Assembly: GCF_907164915.1 (NCBI RefSeq)
Contig: NC_061869.1
Coordinates: 26,343,616 to 26,407,615 of the forward strand
Length of the DNA stretch: 64,000 nt
Direction of reading: 5' to 3'
Source: Impatiens glandulifera
Taxonomy: Eukaryota; Streptophyta; Magnoliopsida; Ericales; Balsaminaceae
Shown: piece after piece, positions 45,521 through 58,687 of the stretch
How positions within the stretch are numbered: the first letter of the stretch is position 1
Layout: each line of letters starts with the position of its first letter
Notes under the pieces: generated by a model
Databases searched by the model: none
The model's input: only the letters and a program-made list of their open reading frames with translations
What the model was told of the DNA's origin: nothing
Made by a program: the position numbers and the translations under genes

Positions 45521-46868
45521 CTATCAAGTATATGACAACTATCATTGCCTTGTAGACACATATATTTTTATTCATGTTAGTTTTGAGTTTAAAAACATTT
45601 ATTTCATTTGTTTTATCTCATCTTGCAAATCTATCAAGTATCATACTTGATTTCAAACATAAAATTCATTTCAAACCTAACAGCCTTAGACCATTTATTA
45701 GAGTCTAGACCTATCACTCATTTCTTATATATAGAAGGTCATTATTATATTCTAACATAAGAACATCAGACTTAAATTCATGTGGAATCATCAAAATGTC
45801 TTGATTGTACCCTTGAACTTTAATCATTAGATTAGTCTGAAGGGAGACATAGTTATACGTGTCGTCTAACAGATGAGAGTTAGACGTGCAGTCTAACTCC
45901 TTCAAATTTGTCTGAAGGGAACCGTAATTAGACGTGTCGTCTAATCCCATTAGACCAGGTGGTTTAATGGATCCTGCTATTAATTGGGAGCGTCTAATTT
46001 CATTAGACGAGGTCGTCGAAGTGAAAAACATATAATGTCATGCTTAAGTAGTTGATTGAAGCTAACATCCATCTACCCACGCTCAATTAGCTATATGCTA
46101 CTTCTGCTCCACTTTCTAATGAAGATCTGTACGACAGCTAGTTGCAACCAATTTATTAAAGCAACGTAAGCAAATATTCTTCCCACTACTTGTTTCTTGT
46201 AGGAATATTCTAAAAGAATATTTGGCGCTCTACCAGATTGGTACGACCACGATCCTGGTGCTCAGACTCTAATGTGGACTATGGAAGCATTCCAATGGAA
46301 GTTAGCCACGTGTCATTATAGAAGATTCGACTGTTGGTACTTGATCTCTATTTAAGATCTTCAAGGAAAACGGATGAATCATCGATATATCGATACGCAA
46401 ACTTACAAGTTGATATACGAAAGAGCTGCTTTCTTAGTTTACTATGTGTTTATCAAGAGAGAGTTAGAATCAAAGCATTGTTTAGTTGAGTGATATACTT
46501 CAATATATTGTAAGTTGAACAGAGTTTATTCTGTTCAACAGAGAGCTACTCGTGCAACTGTATTTGATTCTAAGAAACATATAGTGAATCCTTCCGGTGG
46601 TTAGAAGAAGAGGTGACGTAGGAGAGTTTGCTTCAAATATCCATAAACAAACTGTTGTGTTATTTACATTCTGGCATCTTCTCATTCTTTGGTTCTTAGC
46701 TTTAAACCTGAGCAAACGTTTCCGCACTTGAATCGTTCAAGAGCTTGCAATGGTTTGCGAAGAATACAAAGTAATTTAAATCCCTAACAGGATTTCTATC
46801 AATCCATTTATCTGAAGCCGACATCAATAGCCAGACCCCCGTCTCTATCGATTACATCGATCCTTTAA
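45521..46868 (+). repeat. probable 5' LTR of element D
   Basis: Lies directly before a primer-binding site and ends gatcctttaaat. It has several ATTAGACG/CGTCTAAT motifs at 45870-46015 and a TATTTAAG box near 46350. The left end is uncertain because no second LTR is in the window. Confidence 0.45.
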
Positions 46869-46870
46869 AT

Positions 46871-46882
46871 TGGTATCAGAGC
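46871..46882 (+). other. primer-binding site of element D
   Basis: TGGTATCAGAGC, identical to that of element 1. Confidence 0.85.
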
Positions 46883-46917
46883 TCTGTTTATATTCTCAGG
46901 CATCAAAAACCTGAATC

Positions 46918-48107
46918 ATGTCTATCATCAATGAGATCCCTATTCTATCAAGAGATAACTGCGAATATTGGATGATGAGAATTCAAGCTCACTTGGCTTC
47001 TCTTGATTGTGATATGTGGAGCGTAATTACCGATGGTCACATAAATATTTCGAAGCCAAGATGTGAGTGGACTACTGAAGATAAGATAACCAATAACCTG
47101 GACAACGTGGCCAAAAATATTTTGTATCAATCGATCAACATAAAAATATTCTACGAGATCAAGTCTTGTGCCTCTGCTAAAGAAATATGGGAGAAGCTGA
47201 CTCAGATCTATGGTCGAAATGTTCAAGCCAAGAAAAATCAAAAGGACCAGAAAGTTTTCATGTGCGTTGAAAACAAATCCAAATGGGCCGACAGCGATTT
47301 AGAGGACTATCCTGTTGAAAAGGATACTGAAACTATAACATGCTTGATGGAAAATGATCAATCCAAAGTAAATGATGTCTCTACACCAGAATTTACCAAC
47401 GAAGAGTTAACTACTGCACTCAATGAAATGGTCATTGAGTACAAGAAGTTATCAGATTCTTTTTATGAAATAAAGTAAAATATGATTCCAATATTTCTTT
47501 TTCACATAACACGTATGAATCAAATGTTTTTGAAAAGAAATTAGTAGAGATCTCATCCTAGAATGAGATGCTCAAGGAACATATTCAAACTCTTTCCTCT
47601 GAAAGAAAAATATTAAACTATGTTGTCAGTGCTTGGTCAAGGTCTGAAGAAGCTGTCAAACATCAGATTAGTCTGTTGAATCCTGTTGGATCTAGATCCG
47701 GTTTAGGATTTGATGGCAATGACCCAAACCGATCCTGCAAAAAGTCAAACTCAGCAGATAACAAGATTAAGCCAATAAGCTTTGTAAAAGGGAGTTTAAC
47801 TGATATTGAATCTGATCCCATTCATGAAGAGGTATCTTTGAAGAATGAAATAACTTATGTTCCGCCGACTATTAGTTGGTTGAAAAATAAGTTATAAGCA
47901 GGTAGCAAGTCTGGCAATCTAAAACTTGGCAAGAAGTTAAGAATTTCTAAAAGAAAATCATCTTCAAAGACTAAGGGATCAGTGGCTAGCAGGAAGGCGT
48001 CTGCTATGTCAAAATCATACGCATTAATCACAACACAAAATAGGAAATCCATCAAAATAACTCAAATATGGATTCCTAAGGGACTGATTGACCTAGGACC
48101 CAATTGA
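46918..48107 (+). pseudogene. gag of element D, internally deleted
   Basis: Starts MSIINEIPILSRDN with a UBN2-type N-terminus (YWMMRIQAHLASLD, KEIWEKLTQIYG). The centre is missing: GRNVQAKKNQ runs straight into the acidic region, so most of the capsid and the CCHC knuckle are gone. Frames broken near 47478 and 47890 continue to the conserved tail IWIPKGLIDLGPN and a stop, as in family K. Confidence 0.75.
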
Positions 48108-48152
48108 ATGTGGGTACCAAAAGATTGTAAATAGTATTTTGTGTAGGTACAA

Positions 48153-48564
48153 GTGAATGATGGTCTCGAGGAATCTGTATGGTATCTTGATAGTGGCTGT
48201 TCCAGGCATATGATAGGAAACAGACGGCTTCTCACTGATATAGCAGATTATTTTGGACCTAAGATTACTTTTGGTGACAACAAGAAGGGTAAGACCATGG
48301 GTAAGGGTAAGATTATCCATGGTAATCTAACCATTAATGACGTGTTACTTGTTGACAATTTGTGCTATAACCTGATTAGTATTAGTCAGTCTTGTGATAA
48401 TGGTTTGTTAGTCTATTTTCAAACTCATGCATGTTTATTTAAGGATCAACATGGGAATACTTTATTAACTGATAGTAGAGTAGGAAACTCATATAAAATG
48501 AATTGGCAAAAAGAATCATTTGATCCTATGTGCATGATTGCCAAGAATGACCAGAAATGGTTAT
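48153..48564 (+). pseudogene. start of pol of element D, truncated
   Basis: Encodes the aspartic protease ([11 protein letters not shown], intact DSG) and the beginning of the GAG-pre-integrase region (CMIAKNDQKW). It is cut at 48565 by a minus-strand LTR tip. Unlike family K there is no ATG overlapping the gag stop. Confidence 0.75.
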
Positions 48565-48610
48565 TGTTAAGATCTAGGTCGCGGATGGGGAACCGGGGTC
48601 TGGCCGGTTA
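48565..48610 (-). repeat. tip of a minus-strand K-like LTR
   Basis: Read on the minus strand it gives ggccagaccccggttcc and ends cttaaca, like the right end of the LTRs at 6505-7623 and 42636-44699 (gccagaccccggtc and cctaaca). It interrupts element D and is itself interrupted by element 2. Confidence 0.5.
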
Positions 48611-48615
48611 GTACG

Positions 48616-49926
48616 TGATAGAAAAATTAAGTAAGTTAATTTTCAAACCGGCCACTCATTACAAGTTTTGAATATTTATTCTAAATAATCAAAAAGGGAG
48701 AAATTGATAGAAAAAATTAAGTAAGTTAATTTTTGGAACCGGCCAGACAAACTAAACAGTTGTTAACTTTCATGTGCAGATACAGATCAAAGCCGTATGA
48801 ACCGGTTGGGGCATCAAAACCGGTTGCTGCTATACTTCAAAGAAACCAGTTTCAAGTGATCAAGTTAAAGATCAGAGGAACCAGTTTTTACTTTCTCAAG
48901 CAACCGGTCAGCAAAGACAAAAGTTTACACACCAGCCGGATCATACATCACAAGACACAAAAACCGGAAGATTCAAACTTCAAGAGTGACGTACCATGAC
49001 GAAAGAAACGTGTCTTGAAAGAATAAAAGAAGATCGGATCCGATCGGAAGCATGCGAGGAAAGCAATGGTGCTTTATTGATTCGAAGTTGACAACCTGAG
49101 GTGCATGTCCAACACGTGTCCAAATCTGAAAACCGGCTATGTCATCTTCTGCTCAGAGCTGCCTGCATGACTGCCAGGTGTTGAGGAAGGTGAAGCGTGC
49201 AAGCAACCTCTCTGCACCAGGCATGATAATGATCAACCAATCCTGAGGAAAGAGAAGAAAATGACCGTTGGATCTCATCAGCTATAAAAGGAAGATGAGA
49301 CGTCCTCATTTAATGCGAATCGATCAAGCAAGAAAATCATTCAATACAATTCAAGTGATAAGATTCTAGAGAGATAAACTTGTATATTCAAAACCGGTGT
49401 GTCTAAAACCGGAAGCTTTCTATACTGTGTTGTGTTGAGTTGTTGTATTACATCAAAGAGTGAGTTTGGTGTAACCGGCGAGTAGCGAAGTTGGGTTCGA
49501 CCGGAGGTGTTGTTGTAACTATAAAAGTTAGTGGAGATCCTTCTCATAACCTGAGAAGAAGGGGTGACGTAGGAGAGTTTGCTCCGAACATCCATAAACA
49601 AATCCTTGTCTCGTGTTCTTTCCTTTGCTTTTATTACTTACCTATTTAGCCTAACTTCAAACTAATCGTACTCCATAAACCGGTCACTCATATCCATAAA
49701 ACCGACTCCTTCTAAAACATCATCTAAAAGTCGCATACGTTGCTTCAACCTGAAACAGACACTTCCTCCCTTGAACTCGGTTCAAGAGTCTGTGACAGTT
49801 TGTGTAGTGCTGAGAACGGTTTTAGTCTCTAACCGGACTATCACCAGAGTGTTGTGTGTTGTAAGCGGCCACCCTTCCTAAAACCGGAAACACCCCGGTC
49901 CTTCAAGGGCGTCCCTGATCCTAACA
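48616..49926 (+). repeat. 5' LTR of element 2, with one extra terminal unit
   Basis: 1,311 bp, TGATAG to CCTAACA. The first 89 bp (48616-48704) are a copy of the 3'-UTR unit ending in a polypurine tract; the point equivalent to the LTR start of element 1 is 48705. TATA box at 49283-49289. Confidence 0.9.
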
Positions 49927-49928
49927 AG

Positions 49929-49940
49929 TGGTATCAAAGC
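49929..49940 (+). other. primer-binding site of element 2
   Basis: TGGTATCAAAGC, one mismatch to the usual TGGTATCAGAGC. Confidence 0.85.
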
Positions 49941-49971
49941 GAGGTTCTTAGCACTCAAGCAACTAAAGAAG

Positions 49972-51819
49972 ATGGGAAGCATGACCCAAAACGACAAGCC
50001 GCCAATGCTAAACAGCGAAGCGTTTAGCAGTTGGAAGAAACAGATGTATCTACATCTGATTACGTTAGATGATGAGATGAGCCGAGTCCTGAAAGAAGGA
50101 CCGATCAAGATCAACAAGGAGACAGACCTATGGACGAATGAAGATCGAAGACGGAGTAACCTGGACAACCATTGCATGAGGCACATCTACAAAGCTATAG
50201 ATGATAACACTTTGAACAAAATATCAGAGTGTAAAAATGCAAAGGAAGCCTAGGAAACGATCATTTAGATCCATGAGGGAAACGAAAGAACTAAGGAGAA
50301 CAAAATCTTGGTGGCTACACAGAAGTATGAAAACATCAGGATGAAACCGGGGGAAAACATGAAGGAATTCAGCAACCGGTTCACCAGTGTAGTCAACGAG
50401 CTTCAAACACTCGGAAAGAAATATGACAACCGAGAAGTAATAATCAAAGCCCTAAGATCTCTGCCAAACACATGGGACATCAAGACCATGGTGATGAGGG
50501 AATCGAGCACCCTTGGGCAGATGAAGTTGCATGATGTGTTCGAGGATCTAAAAGCCTACGAGTTCGAGATCAAGTCTCGGATCGAAGACGAAGCATCCAC
50601 ATCAACCGCAACCAGAGCTTTGGTTACATCGGTGGAACCGGTGGTCCAAGTATCAACCGTTCCGGCTCCAGTCAAAAACACCAATCAAATTACTGAAGAT
50701 GTGATGGCGATGCTAGCTCAGAAATTCGGGAAATTCATGAAGAAGAGCCAGCCACCATCTAACAATGACTTTAATTATAACTATGTAGATAAATCAAACA
50801 AAAGATGCTATAACTGTGACGGTTTTGGACATTTCAGGTCAGAATGTAGAAAACCAAGGAGAGATGATAGAAAACCGGAAGGAAACTATCAAGGAAATAA
50901 CTATCAGGGGAACAACTATCAAAGCAACCAGTACCAGGGAAACAACTACCAAGGGAACAACTACCGGGGAAACAACAACCAACGAAACGACTATCGGAGA
51001 AACGATGATCAGCATGTAGACGAAGGAAAGGAGATTCAAAAGGCGCTCATTGCATCCGACGGCGGAAGCGAGTGGGCATACTCCGATAATAAAGACGGTG
51101 AAGAAAAAGTAACCTGCTTCATGGAAAACGACGAAGAGGTATTTGATTTCTCTTCTGACGAGTTTACCAAAGAGGATTTGGTTTCTGCACTCAACCAAAT
51201 GGTTGCTGAGTACAGAAACATATCTGCGTACATACCGGCTCCGCTCGAATCTAAAACTGAACAAATAAATAATGTGTATGATAAAACATGTGAAATGTAT
51301 GAACCGGATGAAATATTCTCCGATAATGAGAAGACAGTTCAACCGGTAACCGAAACCGATGAACGAGCAATGTACGTCACGGCTGCGTGGGAGAGATCAC
51401 GTCAAGCGGTAAAACAAATGTGCAACTATAAAAGACACCCGAAGTGTAGGTATGGTATCGGTTACGATCCAAATAAACAAAACGAATCAAAACAACCTAA
51501 CGGTATAAAACTCACGAAGAATAATCTTCCGTTTATAAAATTTGTCAAGAGTTCACAAACCGAAAATGACTTAAAACCGGAAGAAACGCTTAAATATGTA
51601 AGCCCCACTGAATCAGAAAAATGGCTTCATCCTGAGAGAAGGAGAGTCAACCGGAAACCGAATAAACCAAATAAAACTCGACATCAAAGAAACACATCAC
51701 AACATAAGGCATTCTTGAGCAACAGCCAAGAAGTTAAGCCAAATATTATAAAAACAGATACCGGGAAAGTGATCCGACTTATTCAAGTTTGGATCCCAAA
51801 GGGACTAATCAACCATGGA
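49972..51819 (+). pseudogene. gag of element 2, first copy
   Basis: Starts MGSMTQNDKPPML. A TAG at 50251-50253 replaces the tryptophan codon of element 1 and a second TAG at 50266-50268 is unique to this copy. After it the frame is open through the UBN2-type region, the CCHC knuckle CYNCDGFGHFRSEC, the NNYQGN repeats and the acidic region to [12 protein letters not shown]. It then runs out of frame into the second copy, because the 1,835-bp unit is not a multiple of three. Confidence 0.85.
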
Positions 51820-53654
51820 CCCAAAACGACAAGCCGCCAATGCTAAACAGCGAAGCGTTTAGCAGTTGGAAGAAACAGATGTATCTACATCTGATTACGT
51901 TAGATGATGAGATGAGCCGAGTCCTGAAAGAAGGACCGATCAAGATCAACAAGGAGACAGACCTATGGACGAATGAAGATCGAAGACGGAGTAACCTGGA
52001 CAACCATTGCATGAGGCACATCTACAAAGCTATAGATGATAACACTTTGAACAAAATATCAGAGTGTAAAAATGCAAAGGAAGCCTAGGAAACGATCATT
52101 CAGATCCATGAGGGAAACGAAAGAACTAAGGAGAACAAAATCTTGGTGGCTACACAGAAGTATGAAAACATCAGGATGAAACCGGGGGAAAACATGAAGG
52201 AATTCAGCAACCGGTTCACCAGTGTAGTCAACGAGCTTCAAACACTCGGAAAGAAATATGACAACCGAGAAGTAATAATCAAAGCCCTAAGATCTCTGCC
52301 AAACACATGGGACATCAAGACCATGGTGATGAGGGAATCGAGCACCCTTGGGCAGATGAAGTTGCATGATGTGTTCGAGGATCTAAAAACCTACGAGTTC
52401 GAGATCAAGTCTCGGATCGAAGACGAAGCATCCACATCAACCGCAACCAGAGCTTTGGTTACATCGGTGGAACCGGTGGTCCAAGTATCAACCGTTCCGG
52501 CTCCAGTCAAAAACACCAATCAAATTACTGAAGATGTGATGGCGATGCTAGCTCAGAAATTCGGGAAATTCATGAAGAAGAGCCAGCCACCATCTAACAA
52601 TGACTTTAATTATAACTATGTAGATAAATCAAACAAAAGATGCTATAACTGTGACGGTTTTGGACATTTCAGGTCAGAATGTAGAAAACCAAGGAGAGAT
52701 GATAGAAAACCGGAAGGAAACTATCAAGGAAATAACTATCAGGGGAACAACTATCAAAGCAACCAGTACCAGGGAAACAACTACCAAGGGAACAACTACC
52801 GGGGAAACAACAACCAACGAAACGACTATCGGAGAAACGATGATCAGCATGTAGACGAAGGAAAGGAGATTCAAAAGGCGCTCATTGCATCCGACGGCGG
52901 AAGCGAGTGGGCATACTCCGATAATAAAGACGGTGAAGAAAAAGTAACCTGCTTCATGGAAAACGACGAAGAGGTATTTGATTTCTCTTCTGACGAGTTT
53001 ACCAAAGAGGATTTGGTTTCTGCACTCAACCAAATGGTTGCTGAGTACAGAAACATATCTGCGTACATACCGGCTCCGCTCGAATCTAAAACTGAACAAA
53101 TAAATAATGTGTATGATAAAACATGTGAAATGTATGAACCGGATGAAATATTCTCCGATAATGAGAAGACAGTTCAACCGGTAACCGAAACCGATGAACG
53201 AGCAATGTACGTCACGGCTGCGTGGGAGAGATCACGTCAAGCGGTAAAACAAATGTGCAACTATAAAAGACACCCGAAGTGTAGGTATGGTATCGGTTAC
53301 GATCCAAATAAACAAAACGAATCAAAACAACCTAACGGTATAAAACTCACGAAGAATAATCTTCCGTTTATAAAATTTGTCAAGAGTTCACAAACCGAAA
53401 ATGACTTAAAACCGGAAGAAACGCTTAAATATGTAAGCCCCACTGAATCAGAAAAATGGCTTCATCCTGAGAGAAGGAGAGTCAACCGGAAACCGAATAA
53501 ACCAAATAAAACTCGACATCAAAGAAACACATCACAACATAAGGCATTCTTGAGCAACAGCCAAGAAGTTAAGCCAAATATTATAAAAACAGATACCGGG
53601 AAAGTGATCCGACTTATTCAAGTTTGGATCCCAAAGGGACTAATCAACCATGGA
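49985..53654 (+). repeat. 1,835-bp tandem duplication of gag
   Basis: Copy 1 is 49985-51819 and copy 2 is 51820-53654. The short sequence gacccaa is at the junction and at both outer ends, suggesting microhomology-mediated duplication. Reading them side by side I find only two differences (T50266/C52101 and G50554/A52389). Confidence 0.9.
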
Positions 53655-53663
53655 CCCAACTGA
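51820..53663 (+). pseudogene. gag of element 2, second copy
   Basis: Nearly identical to the first copy and sharing its TAG (52086-52088), so that stop came before the duplication. It lacks its own original ATG; the open frame starts at 52143. The stop TGA (53661-53663) overlaps the pol ATG at 53650. Confidence 0.85.
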
Positions 53664-56600
53664 ATGTGGGTACCAAAAAGGTGTAAATAATTGTTTGTTG
53701 CAGGTTAGGAGGAGCAACCGGCTAAAGAATTCAGAATGGTACCTGGACAGTGGATGCTCAAGGCATATGACCGGAAACAAAGAGCTACTAACAGATATCA
53801 AGTACGAAACCGGAGCAATCATCACATTTGGGGATAGCTCGAAAGGTAAAACCGTGGGCAAGGGTAAGATTGTCCATGGTGATCTATCTATAAGTAATGT
53901 ACTATTAGTAGAAAAACTACGTTTTAACCTGTTAAGCATAAGTCAAATGTGTGATGTGGGTTACAAAGTTGAATTTCATAAAAACTCATGTTTAGTTAAA
54001 AACCAAGATAATGACATTCTGTTAACCGGTAACCGGATGGGAAACATTTACAAAGTTGATTGGAAAACTGATTTTGAAAAACCTGTGTGCATGATAGCCG
54101 GAAATGATCCAAATTGGCTTTGGCATAAACGGTTAAACCATTTGAATTTCAAAATGATTAACTTCATTTGTTCCAAGGAACTAGTTCATGGTTTTCCAAA
54201 CGTTAAATTCTCAAAAGATAAAGTATGTGCTGCATGTCAAATGGGCAAACAAATAAAATCATTTTTCAAAAGTAAAGGAAATTATCAATCTGAACGATGC
54301 TTAGAACTTCTACATATGGATCTGTTTGGTCCGGTCAAAGTAACTAGTTTAGGAGGCATGCATTATACTATGGTAGTTATTGATGATTATTATAAATTTA
54401 CTTGGGTTACATTTCTAGCCTCTAAAAACCAAGCAACTCCAAACCTAATTAAATTGATTTTGAGAATACAAAATGAAAAGTCCTTTCGGGTGAACAAAAT
54501 CAGAAGTAATAGAGGAACTGAGTTTATAAACAGTAATTTAACAACTTTTCTTGATGATTCCGGTATTAGACACGAGTTGTCTAGTGCTAGAACTCCTCAA
54601 CAAAACGGCCTGGCTGAGAGAGGAAACCGGACTCTCAAGGAAGCCGCAAGGTCAATGATAGCTGATTCGGGTATTGCTCAAAAGTTTTGGGCTGAAGCTA
54701 TCAACACCGCTTTCTATACACAAAATCGATCTTTAGTAACTAAACGGTTTTCTAAAACTCCTTTTAAAATTTATTTTGATCAAATTCCAAGTGTGCGGTA
54801 TTTTCGAATTTTTGGTAGCAAATGTTTTGTTCACAATAACGGCAAGAATTACTTGACCGCTTTTGATGCAAAATCCGATGAGGGAATAATGTTGGGATAT
54901 TCAGCTGTAAGTAAAGCCTACAGAATATACAATACTAGGACTTTAACAGTTGAAGAAACCGCACACGTTGTTTTCGATGAATCGGTTGAACGAAACACTG
55001 CATTACCCTTCGACCTTCACAACAGAATGGAAAATTTTAATATCTATTCTGATGATGAAGACGAGGTTCCGGTTTTTAGACGATTTGTCAAGGACCAAGC
55101 GGTTGTTGCTGAACCTCAGCCTGATCAAGCTGCTTTACCGCAGAAAGTTGACGCTTCAGTTTCTACTAAAGAAATCGGTCGGTCTGAATCTGTTCAACCT
55201 ACCGATCAGTCTAACCTTGATCAGCCAACCGAAAGCTTGGTAGACACGTCTCGGATTAACCTCAGACGGAACAAAAATCATCCTCTTGAACTAGTAATAG
55301 GTAACATATCCTCACCCGTCCGAACTAGGCAACAGAATTTGGATCACTATGAAAACTCAGCTTTCATATCACAAATTGAGCCGAAAAAGGTGGATGAAGC
55401 ATTGTCAGATCCAGATTGGATCTTAGCAATGCAAGAGGAACTAAACGAGTTTGAGAGAAATAAAGTCTGGTACCTAGTCCCTAAACCGAAAAACAAACCG
55501 GTTATAGGAACACGATGGGTATTCAGAAATAAACTCAATGAAGACGGTTTAGTTACGAGGAACAAAGCCCGGTTAGTGGCTCAAGGCTATAAACAGGAAG
55601 AAGGCGTTGATTTTGAAGAATCATTTGCCCCTGTAGCTAGACTTGAGGCCATTAGAATATTTTTAGCATATGCAGCTTTTAAAAATTTCAAAGTCTTCCA
55701 AATGGATGTTAAGAGTGCTTTCCTAAATGGTAAAGTAAATGAAGAAGTGTATGTTAATCAACCTCCAGGTTTTAAAAATCCAGAACACGAAAATCATGTT
55801 TACCGGCTGAATAAAGCCCTTTACGGTTTGAAACAAGCTCCAAGAGCTTGGTATGATACTTTGACACAATTTCTATTTGATCACAAATTTACAATAGGTT
55901 CGGTAGACAAAACACTTTTCAAATTTGAAAGAAAGGAACAAATATTACTTGTTCAGATTTATGTTGACGATATCATATTCGGATCAACCGATCCAAAATT
56001 ATGTGACAAGTTTTCGAAAATGATGACTGATAGATTTCAAATGAGTATGATGGGAGAATTCAGTTTCTTTCTAGGACTTCAGGTTAAGTAGATTGAAGCC
56101 GGAACCTTCATAAGCCAAACAAAGTACACGGCCGAACTGCTGAAGAAATTTGGGATGGATACATGTGCCGAAGCGGCTACGCCAATGAGTCCTTCAGTAA
56201 AGCTGGACAAAGATGATGATGGTCAAGCCGTTGACATCACAGCCTATCGAGGAATGATCGGATCATTGCTATATCTCACAGCCAGTCGACCTGACATTTT
56301 GTTTGCGGTCGGAGTGTGCGGAAGGTTCCAAGCAAATCCAAAGCAATCTCATTATACGGCGGCCAAAAGAATTCTAAAATATCTGAAGGGAACTCAAGAA
56401 GTGGGACTTTGGTACCCAAAAGACTCGAGCTTCAACCTCATAAGCTACTCAGATGCCGATTACGCAGGATGCAAAATCGATAGAAAAAGCACAAGTGGAA
56501 CCTATCAGTTTCTAGGCGACCGGTTAGTCACTTGGAGCAGCAAGAAACAAACATCTTTTGCAACATCAACCGTAGAGGCAGAGTATATAGCGGCTGGAAG

Positions 56601-56916
56601 CTGCTGTGCACAACTTCTCTGGATCCAACAGCAACTAAGGGACTTCGGGATAGAAGCCAAGGAATCTCCAATCTTCTGTGACAACACCAGCGCCATAGCG
56701 ATTACATACAATCCGGTGTTGCACTAAAAAACAAAGCATATCGATATCCGACACCATTTCATCCGGGAGCATGTTCAGGAGAAACACATCCGGCTGGAAT
56801 ATGTCTCGACCGAGCAACAAGTAGCGGATATAGTCATAAAACCGCTACAGGAAGCTAAGTTTTCTCACTTTCGAAATATTTTGGGACTTACTAATCTTAA
56901 TCAATTAATATCATGA
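53650..56916 (+). pseudogene. pol of element 2 (PR-IN-RT-RNH), two stops
   Basis: 1,088 codons in the +1 frame relative to gag, starting at accATGG. Protease DSG at residues 33-35. Integrase finger HKRLNH/CAAC. The second catalytic aspartate of the integrase is asparagine (residue 287, SNRGTEF, codon 54508-54510), where element 1 keeps SDRGTEF. RT YVDD at residues 771-774. RNase H follows with TSTVEAEYIAAGS and FCDNTSAI. Stops: TAG 56089-56091 between RT and RNase H, and TAA 56725-56727 within RNase H. The first 813 codons are open. Confidence 0.9.
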
Positions 56917-56954
56917 TTATGCATGCATGTAAGAAACCGGGATATGTGTTCAGG

Positions 56955-56972
56955 GAGAAGCTCTCGCTTCTC
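56955..56972 (+). other. conserved hairpin after RNase H
   Basis: Identical to 30821-30838: GAGAAGC-tctc-GCTTCTC in the context cagg...aaacca. Confidence 0.5.
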
Positions 56973-57529
56973 AAACCATATTCAAATAGGCCATTGATAA
57001 ATAAAAAATGCTAACCGGGAGGAAGTCTCCGGTTATGCCCGTTTACTTCATAATTTCAAATCACATGTATATTTACTATACGGTTGAAATAACCAGGTTG
57101 AAGTAGATATAATAAATCCAAAGTTGAACAAATGTTGACATAAATCAACATTTCTTCACAATCGGAACAAAATATCCTACTAAAACCGGTCATGGAAAAC
57201 CGCTTAGTACAAATGCATTCTGGTCTGATAGAATGAACTTCTCCGGTTAACTTGGGATGACTGACTGAGTTTTCATGCATATTTTGAAAAATTAAGCCTG
57301 TAATAAATAAAAATAGTCTACCACAATCGAGATGACGACATGTGTCCATCATCAAGAGAGGAAGACTCACATCTTGTCAATAGATATTTGTCATCATTAT
57401 TATCTTGGTAATAATTAGATTTTATCTTGGAAATAAACATTAGTTACTTTCAACAAGTTAAAGTCTATTAAATGGCTGATGACATCATCAAGAATGCTTA
57501 AAACTCATTAATCTAGCCGAACCCCTGGC

Positions 57530-57536
57530 TATATAA
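57530..57536 (+). promoter_or_regulatory. TATA box for ORF A, element 2
   Basis: TATATAA 89 bp before the ATG of ORF A, in the same context as at 31394. Confidence 0.6.
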
Positions 57537-57618
57537 ACCACCCTTAAACCTTCACAAAACTTCACAAGATCACTATTCACAAGTATCATTCTTGAGATAA
57601 ATCCTCTCTCTCAAGAAC

Positions 57619-58356
57619 ATGAACTCCAACTCTCTAGCAAAGAAGATTCTATTGGAAGATTTTAATTCAATCTACCAATATGAAGATCACGAAGTCAAAT
57701 AAATGTTCTTAGCCGTAGAAAGAAGCGGGCTAAGAAGCTTCCTCGAGAACAGATTCATTCTTGACTACCTAGTAGTCGAAGAATTCTTCCAAACCGGAAA
57801 AGAAGTGCATCGAGATATAATCGTTGCACAAGTCTACGGTCAAAAGTTCTTATTCAGCGAGACGGATTTCGCTGTATACTGCGGTTTTCCCAATGAAGGG
57901 GTAACCGACTTAACATACTCCCCGGTGACCATGGAAGAGATGTGTCGCCGGTTCTCAGGATCTGACATCCCGGTTAAACCCTGGGGTACTAAAAGCCAAC
58001 TTTCTCATAAGTACCAGCTTCTCTGCGAGATTCTGGGAAAATCCGTCTTGGGCAGAGAGAAAAGTTACTATTACACCCAAAGGGTCTTTGAGATGATGAT
58101 CACTGTAACGGTTGGGACACCGGTTAACAGGTCCTGGATCATCTTCAGTAACCTGAAGAAGATGCTCCTCTCCAACAAAACCGGCTACGCTCCTCAGCTG
58201 AGCGGTTTCTGTGCAAGTCTGGACATCCACTCCGGACCATTCGTAACTCTCCATCCAAGGCATGTGCTCACCAAGGAAAAAGTACAAGAAATGATCGACC
58301 GGTGGGAAACTGTGAAGGCTAGAAGAAATCAAGCGGCTGAGTCATCTAACGTCTAG
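57619..58356 (+). pseudogene. accessory ORF A of element 2, one stop
   Basis: 245 codons from MNSNSLAKKIL. A single TAA (57700-57702) interrupts it after 27 codons; from 57703 it is open for 217 codons. Features: SGLRSFL (36-42), YLVVEEFF (50-57), VYGQKFLFSETDF (72-84), CGFPNEGVTDL (88-98), SHKYQLLCEILGKSVLG, FEMMITVTVGTPVN, GYAPQLSGFC, and a basic C-terminus. The core aligns with ORFs B and C. A downstream Met (57703) could still give a shorter protein lacking the first 28 residues. Function unknown. Confidence 0.8.
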
Positions 58357-58687
58357 CATGTCCTTTTCTCTGTCCTATTTTATCTTTTTCCCAAAACCGG
58401 TAATTTTGCTGTACTACCGGTTTTGCACCTCAATAAATGAATCAGATTTCCTTCCTCTTTTAAGTTAAAACTTAAAAATCATAAATGATCAAACATTTAA
58501 TGTGCCGTATCAAAACAAAATCAGATCACTCTTGGAAACACAAATCGTCATTCTCAATAAGCATGCCTGACGTGATTAGACAAGACATGCCATTATTCTA
58601 TTGGAAAATCACAAAATCATTAATGACTAGACATAAACGGCTATATTTTTCAAATATTCTCATTAAATGCACTTAACCATTCCAAGC

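Noticed and set aside
53678..53705. Possible 28-nt intron (ag|gtgtaa ... ttgcag|gt) joining gag and pol
   Set aside because: Far below the minimum plant intron length. A longer intron using the same acceptor cannot be excluded but has no clear donor here.
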